Shown here in pieces: positions 7,789 to 17,311 of a stretch of DNA of 64,000 bases. The position numbers and the translations under genes were made by a program. Source of the DNA: Acetobacter vaccinii (GTDB lineage: Bacteria; Pseudomonadota; Alphaproteobacteria; Acetobacterales; Acetobacteraceae); assembly GCF_008365315.1 (NCBI RefSeq), contig NZ_CP043506.1:1-64000 (forward strand), written 5' to 3'. The notes under the pieces are model-generated. The model searched no databases and had not been told where the DNA came from. It worked only from the letters and a program-made list of their open reading frames with translations. The stretch's first letter is position 1. Every line of letters begins with the position of its first letter.

Positions 7789-9781
7789 ATGCCACCAGCA
7801 TGGCCTGCACGCCCTCCAGCAATGCAGCGCGCGTATAGGGCTTGTGCAGCACGGCAACGTCTTCTGGCAGCAGCCCGATATCCGAATACCCGGTCACAAA
7901 CAGAACGGGCAGGTCAGGCCGCAACTGGTGGATCCGGCGCGCGGCCTCCCCCCCATTCATGCCCGGCATCATCACATCCATGACCACAAGGGCAATATCG
8001 GAACGCGCCGCCACGGCCTCCAACGCCTCTGCCCCGCTGGCGGACTGCACAACCGCATACCCGGCACGCTGGAGAAAGCCCGATGTAACAGCCCGCACCC
8101 CCGGCTCATCATCCACCACAAGGACCGTCTGGCCTGTGACAGCGACAGGAGCCACCCGCACAACAGGCTGCACAGGCTCGACCTGCTGTGCGGGCATGGC
8201 CTCAGCCAGTTCCGCATCCATGGCAGGGAACCACAGTTCAACCGAGGTGCCCCCACCCGGCGTGCTTTCAACCCGGACCTCGCCACCGCAATGGCTGATG
8301 AAACCATAGATCATGGACAGACCAAGCCCAGTGCCGCGCCCGACGTCCTTGGTTGTAAAAAACGGGTCAAAAATACGTGCGCGCATTTCCTCAGTCATGC
8401 CCACGCCACGGTCACGCACCTGCACGACAACCCAGGCCCCCGCGTGGTCACGCCCCACGGGCCGCCCAAGCAGGCGGGCAACCTGGCGCACGGTCACGCT
8501 GGTGCTGCCCCCTTCGGGCTGGGCATCCAGTGCGTTGATGCACAGACTGAACACGGCCAACTCAAGCTGGGTGGCATCGGTCCAGACCGGGGGCAGTGCC
8601 TCGTCCGGCATGACAAAATCCACACTGCTGAAACGGCTGTTGCCCTCAAGCTCCGCATCCAGCATACGCCGCACGTCTTCTGGCACCTTGCCGCGCTTCA
8701 TGAAGCCTTGCAGGTCTTCCATAATGGCGCGGACATCCACCCGCTGGCACACCAGATGCCGGGGGCGGCTGAAATCCAGCAGCTTGCGTGTCAGCACTCC
8801 ACCCCGCCGGGCGGCATCCATGGCGTTCTGATACAACCGGGAGACCGAGGCCTCCTTGGGGGGCTCAAGGTCCTGCACCAGTTCGAGCGACCCCTGGATA
8901 GCGGTCAGCAGGTTGTTGAAGTCGTGGGCAATGCCGCCTGCCAATGTGCCGATGGCCTGCATTTTCTGCGCCTGCCGCAGCCGCTGCTCCAGATTAAGCA
9001 GGTCGGTCACGTCACGGTCGATCAGAATGGAATAGTCGGGCAGAATGGAAGCCACCTGCGCGGGCTCCCCCCGCAGGCTATCAAGGCGCACGCGTGTCAG
9101 GTCATGCCAGCGCAGTTGCCCGTCCTCACCCGGAAGCTGGATAACCTGCTGGTCACGCCCTGAATCCGCCAGTTCCCGCTGGGCCTGGCGCAGGCTTTCC
9201 AGCCGGGGGCCGTCCAGCAGGTCTTCTTCCTTATGGCCGATAGTCTCGGCTACCGAACGCCCGAAACACTGAGCCATCTGCTGGTTCAGGCGGATGAAAC
9301 AGCCGTCCTGATCCTTGAAGGCCAGACCAAAGGGCAGATTGTCCAGCAGGCCGCGCAGCAGCAGCCGTTCACGCGCCAGTTCATTTTCCAGCCGGTAGCG
9401 TTCTGCCGCCTGTCCGACCATGGACAGCAGCGTTTCATCATCCCACGGTTTGTAGGCAAAAAAGGAAATCTGCCCTCGGTTGAGGGCCGCCTCGACCGCA
9501 GCAATATCGGCATAGCCTGTCAGCAGGATAGCCCCTGCCGCCGACACATCACGCGCCTGAGCCAGAAAGACATCACCCGTCATGCCCGGCATGCGCTGGT
9601 CGGAAATAATAACCGCCACATCCGGGTTAAGCCGCAAGAGGGCCAGCCCTTCCTGCCCGGAAGAGGCTGTCAGCACGCTGTACGCACTTTCCAGCAGGTC
9701 GGCCAGAGCCACCAGAATTTCCGGCTCGTCATCCACAACCAGCACAACCGGGTGCGTTTGTGCTTCAGGCAACGTGTTCAC
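7787..9781 (-). CDS. Hybrid sensor histidine kinase (REC-PAS-HisKA-HATPase-REC)
   Basis: Cytoplasmic hybrid two-component kinase, 664 residues, with no membrane segment. The N-terminal receiver has DDE at 17-19, phospho-acceptor Asp61 and Lys111 in YKPWD. A PAS-like region follows (about 140-260), then HisKA with His286 in [11 protein letters not shown] and an HATPase with DRGVGM and [11 protein letters not shown] second receiver at the C terminus ([24 protein letters not shown]) completes it. An upstream ATG at 9835 exists, but the GTG at 9781 has a strong AGGAGAGGAG just before it. With that start it overlaps the end of the upstream kinase by 17 nt, so the two are translationally linked. 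The signal sensed is unknown. Confidence 0.9.
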   Translation of the reverse strand: MNTLPEAQTHPVVLVVDDEPEILVALADLLESAYSVLTASSGQEGLALLRLNPDVAVIISDQRMPGMTGDVFLAQARDVSAAGAILLTGYADIAAVEAALNRGQISFFAYKPWDDETLLSMVGQAAERYRLENELARERLLLRGLLDNLPFGLAFKDQDGCFIRLNQQMAQCFGRSVAETIGHKEEDLLDGPRLESLRQAQRELADSGRDQQVIQLPGEDGQLRWHDLTRVRLDSLRGEPAQVASILPDYSILIDRDVTDLLNLEQRLRQAQKMQAIGTLAGGIAHDFNNLLTAIQGSLELVQDLEPPKEASVSRLYQNAMDAARRGGVLTRKLLDFSRPRHLVCQRVDVRAIMEDLQGFMKRGKVPEDVRRMLDAELEGNSRFSSVDFVMPDEALPPVWTDATQLELAVFSLCINALDAQPEGGSTSVTVRQVARLLGRPVGRDHAGAWVVVQVRDRGVGMTEEMRARIFDPFFTTKDVGRGTGLGLSMIYGFISHCGGEVRVESTPGGGTSVELWFPAMDAELAEAMPAQQVEPVQPVVRVAPVAVTGQTVLVVDDEPGVRAVTSGFLQRAGYAVVQSASGAEALEAVAARSDIALVVMDVMMPGMNGGEAARRIHQLRPDLPVLFVTGYSDIGLLPEDVAVLHKPYTRAALLEGVQAMLVA

Positions 9782-11573
9782 CGCGCCTCTCCTCTCCTGC
9801 TCTGTAAGGGACACGGATTGTAAAGCAGGCCCCACCGAGAGCCTCCGAACGTGTTATAACAATACTACCGCCATGAGCCTGCACAACGCCATACGCCGTG
9901 GCCAGCCCCAGGCCTGTCCCTGAACCTACCGGTTTTGTTGTAAAAAATGGTTCAAAAACGCGTTCCTGCAATTCCTGCGGCACACCCGGCCCGGTATCGC
10001 TGATCCGCAGAATGTAATCGAGCCCGCCTGCCCCCGCCCTAGGCACAAGCAGGGATTCGATCAGGATTCGATCCCTGCCCGGCGCGCTGCCCCCTCCGGT
10101 CTGGCGGGCGGCATCCCGCTTTTCCTGAATGGCATCCGCTGCGTTGCTGACAATATTCATCACAACCTGATTGACCAGGGCGGCCTGACACACCAGTTCC
10201 GGCGGGGCGGTCAACTGGCAGGTCACGGCTATTTCCCGCCCAAGCTTGGGGGCCAGCAGGGTCAGCACCATGCCAATAGCCTCGGGCACATCCAGACGGC
10301 GGAACTCGCCTTCCTCCAGCCGTGAAAAGCGGCGCAGGCTGGCCACCAGTTCACGCAGGCGTGACAGCCCGACCAGAGACGACGCCAGACGTTCCGCCCC
10401 TTTTGTCAAAGCGGTTTCCGCCACGGCCCTGTCCCCATGGCGCACGGCGTCCAGCGCCTGGAGCATACTGCGCTTGACCGTGTTTTCATGCGCCAGAACA
10501 AACGCCAGCGGGTTATTGAATTCATGCGCGATCCCCGCCGCGAGCTCACCCAGCGATGCCATTTTGGCGGACTGCACCAGCTTGGCCTGGGCATCAATCA
10601 GCTTGCGGTTAGCCGCTGCCAGATCAGCATTCACGCGGCGCAGGGCATCGGCCAGCGCCATACGGGCGCGGGCACTTTCAATATGTGCCTCCTCCCTGCG
10701 GACTTCATCCTGCAAAGTCTTGCGCCGGACGAGGGAGGCAATACGGACCAGCATCAGTTCCGGCCCGATATCGGCATCCACCAGATCGTCCATACCGGCG
10801 TCAAACACCATACTGGCCCGCTCGGGGGTTAACTGCCCGCGTTCGACAACGCCCAGCACCCGTGTGCATTGCCGGGTGCGCCGCCTGAAAGCGGCAATAG
10901 TGCGAGCCAGAGCCAGACCATCGAAGGTCTGGCACGTCAGGTCGATCACCACACAGTCGGACTGCATGCAGCCGGGGCTGACACCTGTCAGGTCAAGCCT
11001 GTCGGGGTCTTCCACCAGCATGGCGTCCTGCCCACTTTGCAGCAGCATAGTGACAAGCGGGGGCGTTGAGGCCTGCCTGTCGGCGTCCTGCCCCGGCCAT
11101 GTCCAGACAACGCCGGAAGGGGCTGCCACAACCGACACCAGCGGCGGGCGGAAGGTAATGCCCTCACGCTCGGCAGAATCCGCCGTGTATTCGCGCAACA
11201 GTGTGCAGATACGAAACAGCAGATAGGCGGGGTCATCATGCATGCAAAAGCAGACATCCGCCCCCCGCTCCAGCACTTCGCGCTCACTGGCCTCATCATG
11301 TGCTTCAACCAGCACCACGACCGGAATACCCCGCGTGGCCGTGTTCAGCCGCAGGTGGTGGCAGAGTTGGGCGGCCGACATATCAGGCAGGCGCTCGGGC
11401 ACGACCAGCAGATCGGGCAATTCCTCATCAAACCCGGCAAAGACCGTGCGCCCGTCCGCTACCCGCAATACGTTGAGGCCACGCCGGGTGAGTGCATCGT
11501 GAAATTTTACGGCGGTGGCGGCGTCCACCCCAGCCAGCATCACGGTGCAGGAAAGAAAGTCCATAAAACCCAT
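9765..11573 (-). CDS. Sensor histidine kinase with two N-terminal receiver-like domains
   Basis: Soluble histidine kinase, 602 residues. Residues about 8-128 and 145-283 resemble receiver folds. The first has LLVVPERLPDM where a phospho-acceptor would sit, so it looks degenerate. A coiled coil (about 285-338) leads into HisKA with His350 in GELAAGIAHEFNNPLAF. The HATPase has NIVSNAADAI, SDTGPGVP and GSGTGLGLAT. There is no C-terminal receiver, so the phosphoryl group may pass to the receivers of the overlapping downstream kinase (7787-9781). No response regulator with a DNA-binding domain is adjacent. The ATG at 11564 is an alternative start. Confidence 0.87.
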   Translation of the reverse strand: MGFMDFLSCTVMLAGVDAATAVKFHDALTRRGLNVLRVADGRTVFAGFDEELPDLLVVPERLPDMSAAQLCHHLRLNTATRGIPVVVLVEAHDEASEREVLERGADVCFCMHDDPAYLLFRICTLLREYTADSAEREGITFRPPLVSVVAAPSGVVWTWPGQDADRQASTPPLVTMLLQSGQDAMLVEDPDRLDLTGVSPGCMQSDCVVIDLTCQTFDGLALARTIAAFRRRTRQCTRVLGVVERGQLTPERASMVFDAGMDDLVDADIGPELMLVRIASLVRRKTLQDEVRREEAHIESARARMALADALRRVNADLAAANRKLIDAQAKLVQSAKMASLGELAAGIAHEFNNPLAFVLAHENTVKRSMLQALDAVRHGDRAVAETALTKGAERLASSLVGLSRLRELVASLRRFSRLEEGEFRRLDVPEAIGMVLTLLAPKLGREIAVTCQLTAPPELVCQAALVNQVVMNIVSNAADAIQEKRDAARQTGGGSAPGRDRILIESLLVPRAGAGGLDYILRISDTGPGVPQELQERVFEPFFTTKPVGSGTGLGLATAYGVVQAHGGSIVITRSEALGGACFTIRVPYRAGEERRGEHVA

Positions 11574-11808
11574 CCACCGCCATCATATCCGGCAGGCTCT
11601 GTTACAGATCAATGACCCTTTCAAGCATGGCATCTGACACTGTTAAGCGCCACTCCTGAAAGCACAAAAACCTGCTTTACCCCCTTGGGGCCGTGCGCAT
11701 GGTGGCAAGCGGCGCTGAAGCTCTGTATAAAGAGGCACCATTCTTCCGACATGCTCCCTCCGGGCCAGCCTATGCGCCCAGAGCGCCCCCTCAAGGAACT
11801 ACAGGCCC

Positions 11809-12204
11809 ATGGACCAGCGCACGCCTCTTTCAACCCTTGCCATGCCTTCTCGCGGCACCACCCCTGTGGCGCTGCGTCTGCTGCGCACGGCGGTCTGGGC
11901 GGTCTGTCATTTTGTGTTCTACTTCCTCCAGCAGGTGGCGGAACTGTTTGCGCCACTGCTGCTGGTCGCCGGGGCAATCTGGTCCGCACTGCCTGCTCTG
12001 GTGGGCACCCTGTCCCGCTCCGCCGCGTCGGCCGACCCTCAGGCGCGCGACGCAATTGCCGCCGCCAGCGCGGCGATCCCCTCGGAGCTGACGATTGCGG
12101 GCCATGTTCTGACAGCCCATGGCCTGATTATGGACGGCGTGCTGCTGATGGCTCTGGCCGCTGCGGCTGCAACCCTGAGCGTCGTCTGCGGTCGCAACCT
12201 GTAA
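11809..12204 (+). CDS. Hypothetical small membrane protein
   Basis: I do not recognise this 131-residue protein. Two hydrophobic stretches are visible, about residues 26-60 (AVWAVCHFVFYFLQQ onward) and about 98-126 (IAGHVLTAHGLIMDG onward), separated by an Ala/Ser-rich segment. The ATG is preceded by AAGGAA at an acceptable distance. It lies alone on the plus strand between two minus-strand genes. Codon use looks coding, but the competing minus-strand frames here are also open, so some doubt remains. Confidence 0.6.
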   Translation: MDQRTPLSTLAMPSRGTTPVALRLLRTAVWAVCHFVFYFLQQVAELFAPLLLVAGAIWSALPALVGTLSRSAASADPQARDAIAAASAAIPSELTIAGHVLTAHGLIMDGVLLMALAAAAATLSVVCGRNL

Positions 12205-12263
12205 AACCGGACGCCGCACGCCGCCGTTATAACCGGCCCGCAACACGGGCCGGGGCACGCCAT

Positions 12264-13502
12264 TCAGCCCGGAATATGCAACCGCGCTGCGGCAGGCCAG
12301 GCATGGACAACAGCCGTCCAATGCCCCCAGACCAGATAAACCACGCCGAGACAAACGATAATGCTTGCACACCAGGCAACGCGCCAGAAGGCGGGGGCCA
12401 GCAGAATGGCGCGCAAGCCACCCCCTGAACTCCGATATACCGGCACCCCTGCCCCAATGGCCCGCTGAGCCTCCAGACTTGGCGCGTCAGCCCCCAGCGC
12501 AGCTATAGGAGCAGGTGGAATCCTGTAGGAAGGCGCCAGAGTTCTGCCGCCTGCCCCACCTGCCGACACGGCCACATCCGTACCCGACGCAACGGGCGGC
12601 GCAACAGCCAGAGCCGTCTCGGCCTGCACGGCCACGGCCTGACCTGTCGCAACCGGCACACCCTCTGCCACTGGCACGACAGCTGGTGCGCCGTGCTCGG
12701 CTGGCACAGCGGCCTCTTCGACAACAACCGGCACTGCCTCAGGCACATTTTCCGTATGCGTCTGATCGACCGGGGGCTGCTCTACACTATCCGGGACCGA
12801 AAGCTCTGCGGCCTGGGGGCTTTCGGGGGCCTCATCATGCGGCAACCCTTCGCTCTCGGCATGGGGCTGGGTGTCAGCGACATGACGTTCGGAAGATGGC
12901 CCTTCATCGGCCGCCACATGACTTTCTGGCAGTACCACATCGGCTTCAGCCTGAGGCTCTGCCGGCACCGTATCTGCTTCATGCGCAGCAGGCAGGGAAG
13001 CACCCTCATCGACATGGTCCTGCGGCGGCGGGATCGGCGCTGGTTCGGCGTCAGGGCTTTCCGTAGCGCCCTCAGGGGCCGCTGGCGGTGCTTCTGGTGG
13101 GGCCTGAACGTCTGCCTCAGCCACCTCTAGTGGAGGCTCGGAGGGTGGAGGGACTGGCTCTGAGGTATCTTCCACATGCGCAGGAGCTTCGGCCTGCGCT
13201 GCAACAGACTCCGCAACCAGCTGAGCTTCCGCCGGGACGTCCGCAGTCGATTCAGGGGGCTGGTCAGCGGCAATGGGGTCCACAACAGGCGCTGCGGCGA
13301 CTGGCGCTTCTACCTCATGTTCATGCGCCGGGTGGTGGGCTGCCACATCCTCTGGCGCAGCCACTGCCGCCCCTGTGTCCTGCTCAGGCTGGGACAGGCG
13401 CCATGTCTGACCGCAGGCAGAGCATTTCAGGGTCTGGCGTCTGGCAAGAAGTTCTTCCGGCACCTGATACGCGGCAAAGCAGGAAGGGCAGACAATCTTC
13501 AT
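12264..13502 (-). CDS. MJ0042-type zinc-ribbon protein with Pro/Ala/Glu-rich linker and C-terminal membrane segment
   Basis: A 412-residue protein of unknown function. The N terminus is an MJ0042/YgiT-type zinc ribbon with Cys5, Cys8, Cys27 and Cys30 (CPSC and CSAC). About 300 residues of low-complexity, acidic Ala/Pro/Val/Glu-rich sequence follow, then a single hydrophobic segment near the C terminus (WRVAWCASIIVCLGVVYLVW). The ATG at 13502 has AGGGGAG upstream and begins the zinc ribbon directly, so longer upstream forms are rejected. Zinc-ribbon proteins of this kind are often found beside ftsE in alphaproteobacteria, which fits the divergent ftsE here. Confidence 0.85.
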   Translation of the reverse strand: MKIVCPSCFAAYQVPEELLARRQTLKCSACGQTWRLSQPEQDTGAAVAAPEDVAAHHPAHEHEVEAPVAAAPVVDPIAADQPPESTADVPAEAQLVAESVAAQAEAPAHVEDTSEPVPPPSEPPLEVAEADVQAPPEAPPAAPEGATESPDAEPAPIPPPQDHVDEGASLPAAHEADTVPAEPQAEADVVLPESHVAADEGPSSERHVADTQPHAESEGLPHDEAPESPQAAELSVPDSVEQPPVDQTHTENVPEAVPVVVEEAAVPAEHGAPAVVPVAEGVPVATGQAVAVQAETALAVAPPVASGTDVAVSAGGAGGRTLAPSYRIPPAPIAALGADAPSLEAQRAIGAGVPVYRSSGGGLRAILLAPAFWRVAWCASIIVCLGVVYLVWGHWTAVVHAWPAAARLHIPG

Positions 13503-13591
13503 GGGGACTCCCCTGACATGGCCTTCCCCCCACCTGGCAACCGCATCCACGCGGGGCAGGCCCAAAGGGTCAAGCAGAAGCGACAGACTGT

Positions 13592-13711
13592 GGAGACTGT
13601 TTCAAAAATCCACAACTCCCGGCTGGTGGCACAATTTGCACCTTCGACACAGCGTGACACACCATGCCAAGGGCCATGAAACCAGAGTTGATGATTTTTG
13701 AAACAGTCTCC
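13592..13711 (+). mobile_element. MITE-like element with 19-bp perfect terminal inverted repeats
   Basis: A 120-bp non-coding element. The first 19 bases (13592-13610, GGAGACTGTTTCAAAAATC) are the exact reverse complement of the last 19 (13693-13711). Similarity between the ends continues inward, with a shared CAACTC a further 2 bases in. The ends resemble insertion-sequence termini, perhaps IS5-type, but I cannot name the parent element. No clear target-site duplication is visible. It lies between the divergent zinc-ribbon gene and ftsE. Strand is arbitrary. Confidence 0.7.
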
Positions 13712-14020
13712 TAGCCCCTACTAGCACAGGTACCCACTCCCTGCGCCAGAGGCAGCGCACATCTTCCCTGCGCCGCTACCTCTCCTACGCATCCAGAAGC
13801 AGCACGGTTGAGGGCTCTGGCCCGTTGCCACACCATGACTGGTTATGAAGCCACCACACAGCATAAGTGCCACCGCAGAGCCGTGCACAAACCCGCCTGA
13901 GTGAGTTTTGGAACACCCGCTTAAACAATCGACAGGCAAAGGGTCTGTCCGCTACACTGGCGTCATGCCCAGACAGTCTTATTCGCTTTTATTCATGGCA
14001 CTACGACCGGACTGCGGACC
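13712..14020. other. Intergenic region upstream of ftsE
   Basis: About 309 bp between the MITE-like element and ftsE. I see no supported gene, RNA or strong promoter. A 72-codon minus-strand frame (13721-13939) has no family resemblance and no clear ribosome-binding site. Confidence 0.5.
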
Positions 14021-14701
14021 ATGATCCAGCTTGACAATGTTTCTTGGCGGCGGGGCAGAAAAGACAGCATTCCCACCTTGTCGCACCTGTCCTTCACGGT
14101 TCCCCAAGGGGGGTTCCGGTGGCTGCTGGGGCCGTCCGGAGCTGGCAAAAGCAGCCTGCTGGGGCTGATGCACCTTGAAAGCCTGCCCTCGGACGGGCGC
14201 ATGCAGGTGCTGGGCCATGAAGTCACCTTACACACCCGACGCCCCGCCCTAGTGCGGCTGAGGCAGAGAATCGGCATGGTACATCAGGACTTCCGGCTTA
14301 TGCCTGACCTGTCAGTTGCCGATAATGTCGCCCTGCCCCTGCGCCTCCAACACTATCCGGAAGAAACAATCCAGGCGGAAGTCAGCGCCATTTTACGCTG
14401 GGTCGGGCTTGGGGGTCATGCGGGCATTCCTGCATCCCACCTGTCGGGCGGGGAGCAGCAGCGCACAGCCATTGCGCGCGCGATTATCCACCGTCCGGGC
14501 CTGATTCTGGCCGATGAACCCACCAACGCCCTTGAGGAAAGTCAGGCCCACCGCCTGCTGGACATGTTTGCTGAGCTCAGCGCCCTGGGCACCACCGTCA
14601 TTATGGCCACCCACAACGAATCCCTTGTACGGCGGCTGGAACGTCCGGCACTGTATCTGGAGCGCGGTCAGATGGCCCAGACCGCCGAGTGGGTGGCGTA
14701 A
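14021..14701 (+). CDS. ftsE: Cell division ATP-binding protein FtsE
   Basis: ATPase of the FtsEX complex, which links Z-ring constriction to activation of periplasmic peptidoglycan hydrolases. It has 226 residues. Walker A is [13 protein letters not shown], the ABC signature is [15 protein letters not shown], Walker B is GLILADEPT and the switch His is in MATHNE. The loop after Walker B reads NALEE where FtsE usually has GNLD, so the D-loop Asp is replaced by Glu. Its stop overlaps the ftsX start (TAATG). Confidence 0.93.
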   Translation: MIQLDNVSWRRGRKDSIPTLSHLSFTVPQGGFRWLLGPSGAGKSSLLGLMHLESLPSDGRMQVLGHEVTLHTRRPALVRLRQRIGMVHQDFRLMPDLSVADNVALPLRLQHYPEETIQAEVSAILRWVGLGGHAGIPASHLSGGEQQRTAIARAIIHRPGLILADEPTNALEESQAHRLLDMFAELSALGTTVIMATHNESLVRRLERPALYLERGQMAQTAEWVA

Positions 14702-15654
14702 TGGCCCTGTTCAGAAGGCGCAGGGACGGGCTTTCCCTCTCCGAAGCACTGCCAGACCGCAGCCTGTTTGCTCTGGTGGCCATGATGGGCTTTCTGGCAG
14801 CCATGACCCTTGCCGGAGCCAGCGGCGCACAGGGGCTGTCCCACCGCTGGGCGGCGGGAGCTGCCGGGCTGGTTACCGTACAAGTGCCCGACCCTGATCT
14901 GCCCGCCCATGGAGGGGATGACACCCAGCCCCCCAAGCGGATTGACGCCGTGCTGGATGCCCTCGCCAGCCTGCCACAAGGCACCCGCACCCACCGGCTG
15001 GAGCAGGATGAGATCAACCAGTTGCTGGCCCCATGGCTTGGCAAGGCCGACCACTCGGCCCTGCCCCTGCCTGCGGTCATCCGCATCAACCTGCCGCCTG
15101 ACACCAGCCTGCCCGCAACGCTGGAGCAGACACTGGGGCAACTGACCCCCGGCGTCATGATTGAACAGAATGCGCTGTGGAGCCAACGCCTGCACGATCT
15201 GGCGACCAGCCTGCTGGCCTGCTCCTGGCTGGCACTGCTGACCGTTGGCGGCATTGGCGTTGTTATTACCGCGCTGGCGACGCGCAGCGGCCTGACCTCC
15301 CGCTGGGAGATCATCCAGACCCTGCACGGGCTGGGTGCCTCGGACGGCTATATTGCCGGACGATTTGCCCGGCGCACGGCCTCACTTGGTCTGGGTGGCG
15401 GCATAACAGGCACAGTGCTGGCCTGCCTGCCGCTGTTTGTGCTGGTCCGCTTGATCCTACCCTTCAGCCAGCCCGCCCTGCCGACAGCCCCTCCACTCCA
15501 CGACCCGTTGCACAGTGCGGAGCTTCAGACCCTGCTGGATAGCCTGCCACAGGGGCTGGTCGCGGGCTTGGCGCTGCTGCCCATTGCCTCGGCCGCAATC
15601 TGCTGGCTGACAACCCAGATCATGGTTCGGCTATGGCTGCGAAACCTGCCATAG
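14701..15654 (+). CDS. ftsX: Cell division protein FtsX
   Basis: Membrane partner of FtsE, 317 residues. One membrane segment near residues 26-45 precedes a periplasmic loop (about 46-170), and three more hydrophobic segments lie at about 175-195, 225-250 and 280-305. This is the FtsX topology. The ATG at 14701 overlaps the ftsE stop and is preferred over an in-frame ATG four codons earlier. The protein is divergent at sequence level, as FtsX generally is, so the call leans on topology and neighbours. Confidence 0.88.
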   Translation: MALFRRRRDGLSLSEALPDRSLFALVAMMGFLAAMTLAGASGAQGLSHRWAAGAAGLVTVQVPDPDLPAHGGDDTQPPKRIDAVLDALASLPQGTRTHRLEQDEINQLLAPWLGKADHSALPLPAVIRINLPPDTSLPATLEQTLGQLTPGVMIEQNALWSQRLHDLATSLLACSWLALLTVGGIGVVITALATRSGLTSRWEIIQTLHGLGASDGYIAGRFARRTASLGLGGGITGTVLACLPLFVLVRLILPFSQPALPTAPPLHDPLHSAELQTLLDSLPQGLVAGLALLPIASAAICWLTTQIMVRLWLRNLP

Positions 15655-16253
15655 CGCCTAACCGCTGGCGCAGACTGGCGCGCAAGGCTGCGCGCCTGGT
15701 GCTGGCCCTGACGGCCACCAGCACAATAGCGCTGGCTGGCGGATTTGGCTGGTTTGTTTACGATGCCCGACGCTCCCCCCCCGATACCCTCCCCCATGCG
15801 GACGGCATTGTCGCGCTGACAGGTGGGACAGGCAGGATTGAGGCCTCACTCCGTCTGCTGGCCCATGATCAGGGCCAGCAATTGCTGATTTCGGGCGTGG
15901 CGTCACAAACACCGCTGAGCGCGCTTTTGCCCCATTCCGCCCCACCCGGGCTTGCCGCCCGTGTGACACCTGGTTACCGGGCACATTCAACCATAGAAAA
16001 CGCGGCAGAGACCGCAGCGTGGGTCAATGCTACCCACATCCATAGCCTGATTGTTGTGACCGCAGGCTACCACATGCGGCGGGCGGTGCTGGAACTGGGC
16101 CGCACCCTGCCCGATGTCACACTGTACCCCTACCCGGTTATTCCCCCCGCCTTGCAGCATCCCTTTCGCCCCGCGACCATCAAGCTGCTGGGTATGGAAT
16201 ATCTGAAATGGCTGGGTGCGTTAGCCGGTCTGGCCCATAGACCACAGGCCTGA
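15633..16253 (+). CDS. YdcF/DUF218 family protein
   Basis: A 206-residue membrane-anchored protein with one N-terminal membrane segment (about 20-43). The DUF218 marks are ADGIVALTGGTGRIEAS, the STIENAAETAAW segment and LIVVTAGYHMRRAVLEL. E. coli relatives (YdcF, ElyC/SanA) bind nucleotides or act in envelope homeostasis; the exact role here is unknown. The start lies 22 nt inside the ftsX 3' end. A YdcF-type gene after ftsEX is common in alphaproteobacteria. Confidence 0.87.
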   Translation: MAAKPAIAPNRWRRLARKAARLVLALTATSTIALAGGFGWFVYDARRSPPDTLPHADGIVALTGGTGRIEASLRLLAHDQGQQLLISGVASQTPLSALLPHSAPPGLAARVTPGYRAHSTIENAAETAAWVNATHIHSLIVVTAGYHMRRAVLELGRTLPDVTLYPYPVIPPALQHPFRPATIKLLGMEYLKWLGALAGLAHRPQA

Positions 16254-16257
16254 CTGC

Positions 16258-16287
16258 CTGCCGGAGGGGCAATTACCCCTCCGGCAG
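16258..16287. terminator. Hairpin between convergent ydcF-like gene and fghA
   Basis: A 12-bp perfect stem (CTGCCGGAGGGG, 16258-16269, with 16276-16287) and a 6-nt loop sit 5 bp past the plus-strand stop and 19 bp from the minus-strand stop. No T tract follows on either strand. It probably terminates or stabilises both transcripts. Confidence 0.6.
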
Positions 16288-16305
16288 ACGGAGCACCATC
16301 AAGTC

Positions 16306-17169
16306 TCAGCCCTGCCCCAGTACCTGGGCATGGTGGCGCAGATGTTCAGCCGCAAAGCTCTGCACAAACCAGTAGGAATGATCGTACCCGGCATGCCGCC
16401 TGAGGGTCAGCTTCTGCCCTGCTGCTGCGGCTGCTTTTTCCAGATGCCAGGGCTGGAGTTCACGCTCCAGAAACTGATCGGCATCGCCCTGATCCACCAG
16501 AATTGTGGAGGGGTGAGTATGCCCGGCCTCCAGCAGACAGACGGCATCATACTGCTGCCAGGCCTCGCGCTCCGTGCCCAGATAGGCCGTCAAAGCCTTC
16601 TCACCCCACGGCACGGCCGCAGGATGCACGATCGGCGCGAAAGCGGAGACTGATTTCCAGAAGGCAGGCGCACGCAAGGCATGTACCAGCGCCCCATGCC
16701 CCCCCATGGAATGGCCTGTAATGCCCCGCCGCGTGCCATCAAGCGGACATATGGCCTCCACCAGCGCGGGCAGTTCCTGCGTTATATACGTGCCCATACG
16801 GTAATGGTCTGACCAGGGAGCCTGCGTGGCATCGAGATAGAACCCGGCACCTGTGCCCATGTCCCAGTCCTTGTCCTCGCCTTCAACACCCGCACCGCGG
16901 GGCGAGGTATCAGGCGTGACAATAGCCAGCCCCAGACGGGCGGCTTCGGCCAGCGCTGCTGATTTGATCAGGAAGGTTTCCTCCGTGCAGGTCAAACCTG
17001 CCAGAGCGTAAACCACGGGCACTTTCTGCCCGGCCACGGCCGCAGGTGGCAAAAACACGCCAAACCGCGCCCGCAGCCCCAGCACCCTGGAGGTATGTTC
17101 ATAAAACCTTACCACACCCCCATGGCATGGATGCTCTTCCCGCACCTGCAACTCTGCCGTATCATTCAT
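16306..17169 (-). CDS. fghA: S-formylglutathione hydrolase
   Basis: Hydrolyses S-formylglutathione to formate and glutathione, the second step of glutathione-dependent formaldehyde oxidation. It is an alpha/beta-hydrolase esterase of 287 residues. The nucleophile elbow is GHSMGGHGAL. Other family marks are YALAGLTCTEETF, PDTSPRG, GFYLDAT and HAGYDHSYWF, with the catalytic His in the last. The frame is open upstream, but the ATG at 17169 has AGGAAGGA before it and matches the family start. The partner dehydrogenase (adhC/frmA) is not in the window. Confidence 0.93.
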   Translation of the reverse strand: MNDTAELQVREEHPCHGGVVRFYEHTSRVLGLRARFGVFLPPAAVAGQKVPVVYALAGLTCTEETFLIKSAALAEAARLGLAIVTPDTSPRGAGVEGEDKDWDMGTGAGFYLDATQAPWSDHYRMGTYITQELPALVEAICPLDGTRRGITGHSMGGHGALVHALRAPAFWKSVSAFAPIVHPAAVPWGEKALTAYLGTEREAWQQYDAVCLLEAGHTHPSTILVDQGDADQFLERELQPWHLEKAAAAAGQKLTLRRHAGYDHSYWFVQSFAAEHLRHHAQVLGQG

Positions 17170-17311
17170 TGTCGTTATCCTTCCTGACCTTAAGCCCTCG
17201 CACCTGCCGGAAAAACCAAAGTTTTCCTTAACATACAGGAAACCTCTTGCTGTTCTGCCATGTTGAAAGGGGCTCGGGCAATACAGGTCCAAGCAGACAG
17301 GAGAAACATGA

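Noticed and set aside
13721..13939. A 72-codon minus-strand frame next to the MITE-like element
   Set aside because: No family resemblance, Cys/Gly/Ser-rich, no convincing ribosome-binding site.
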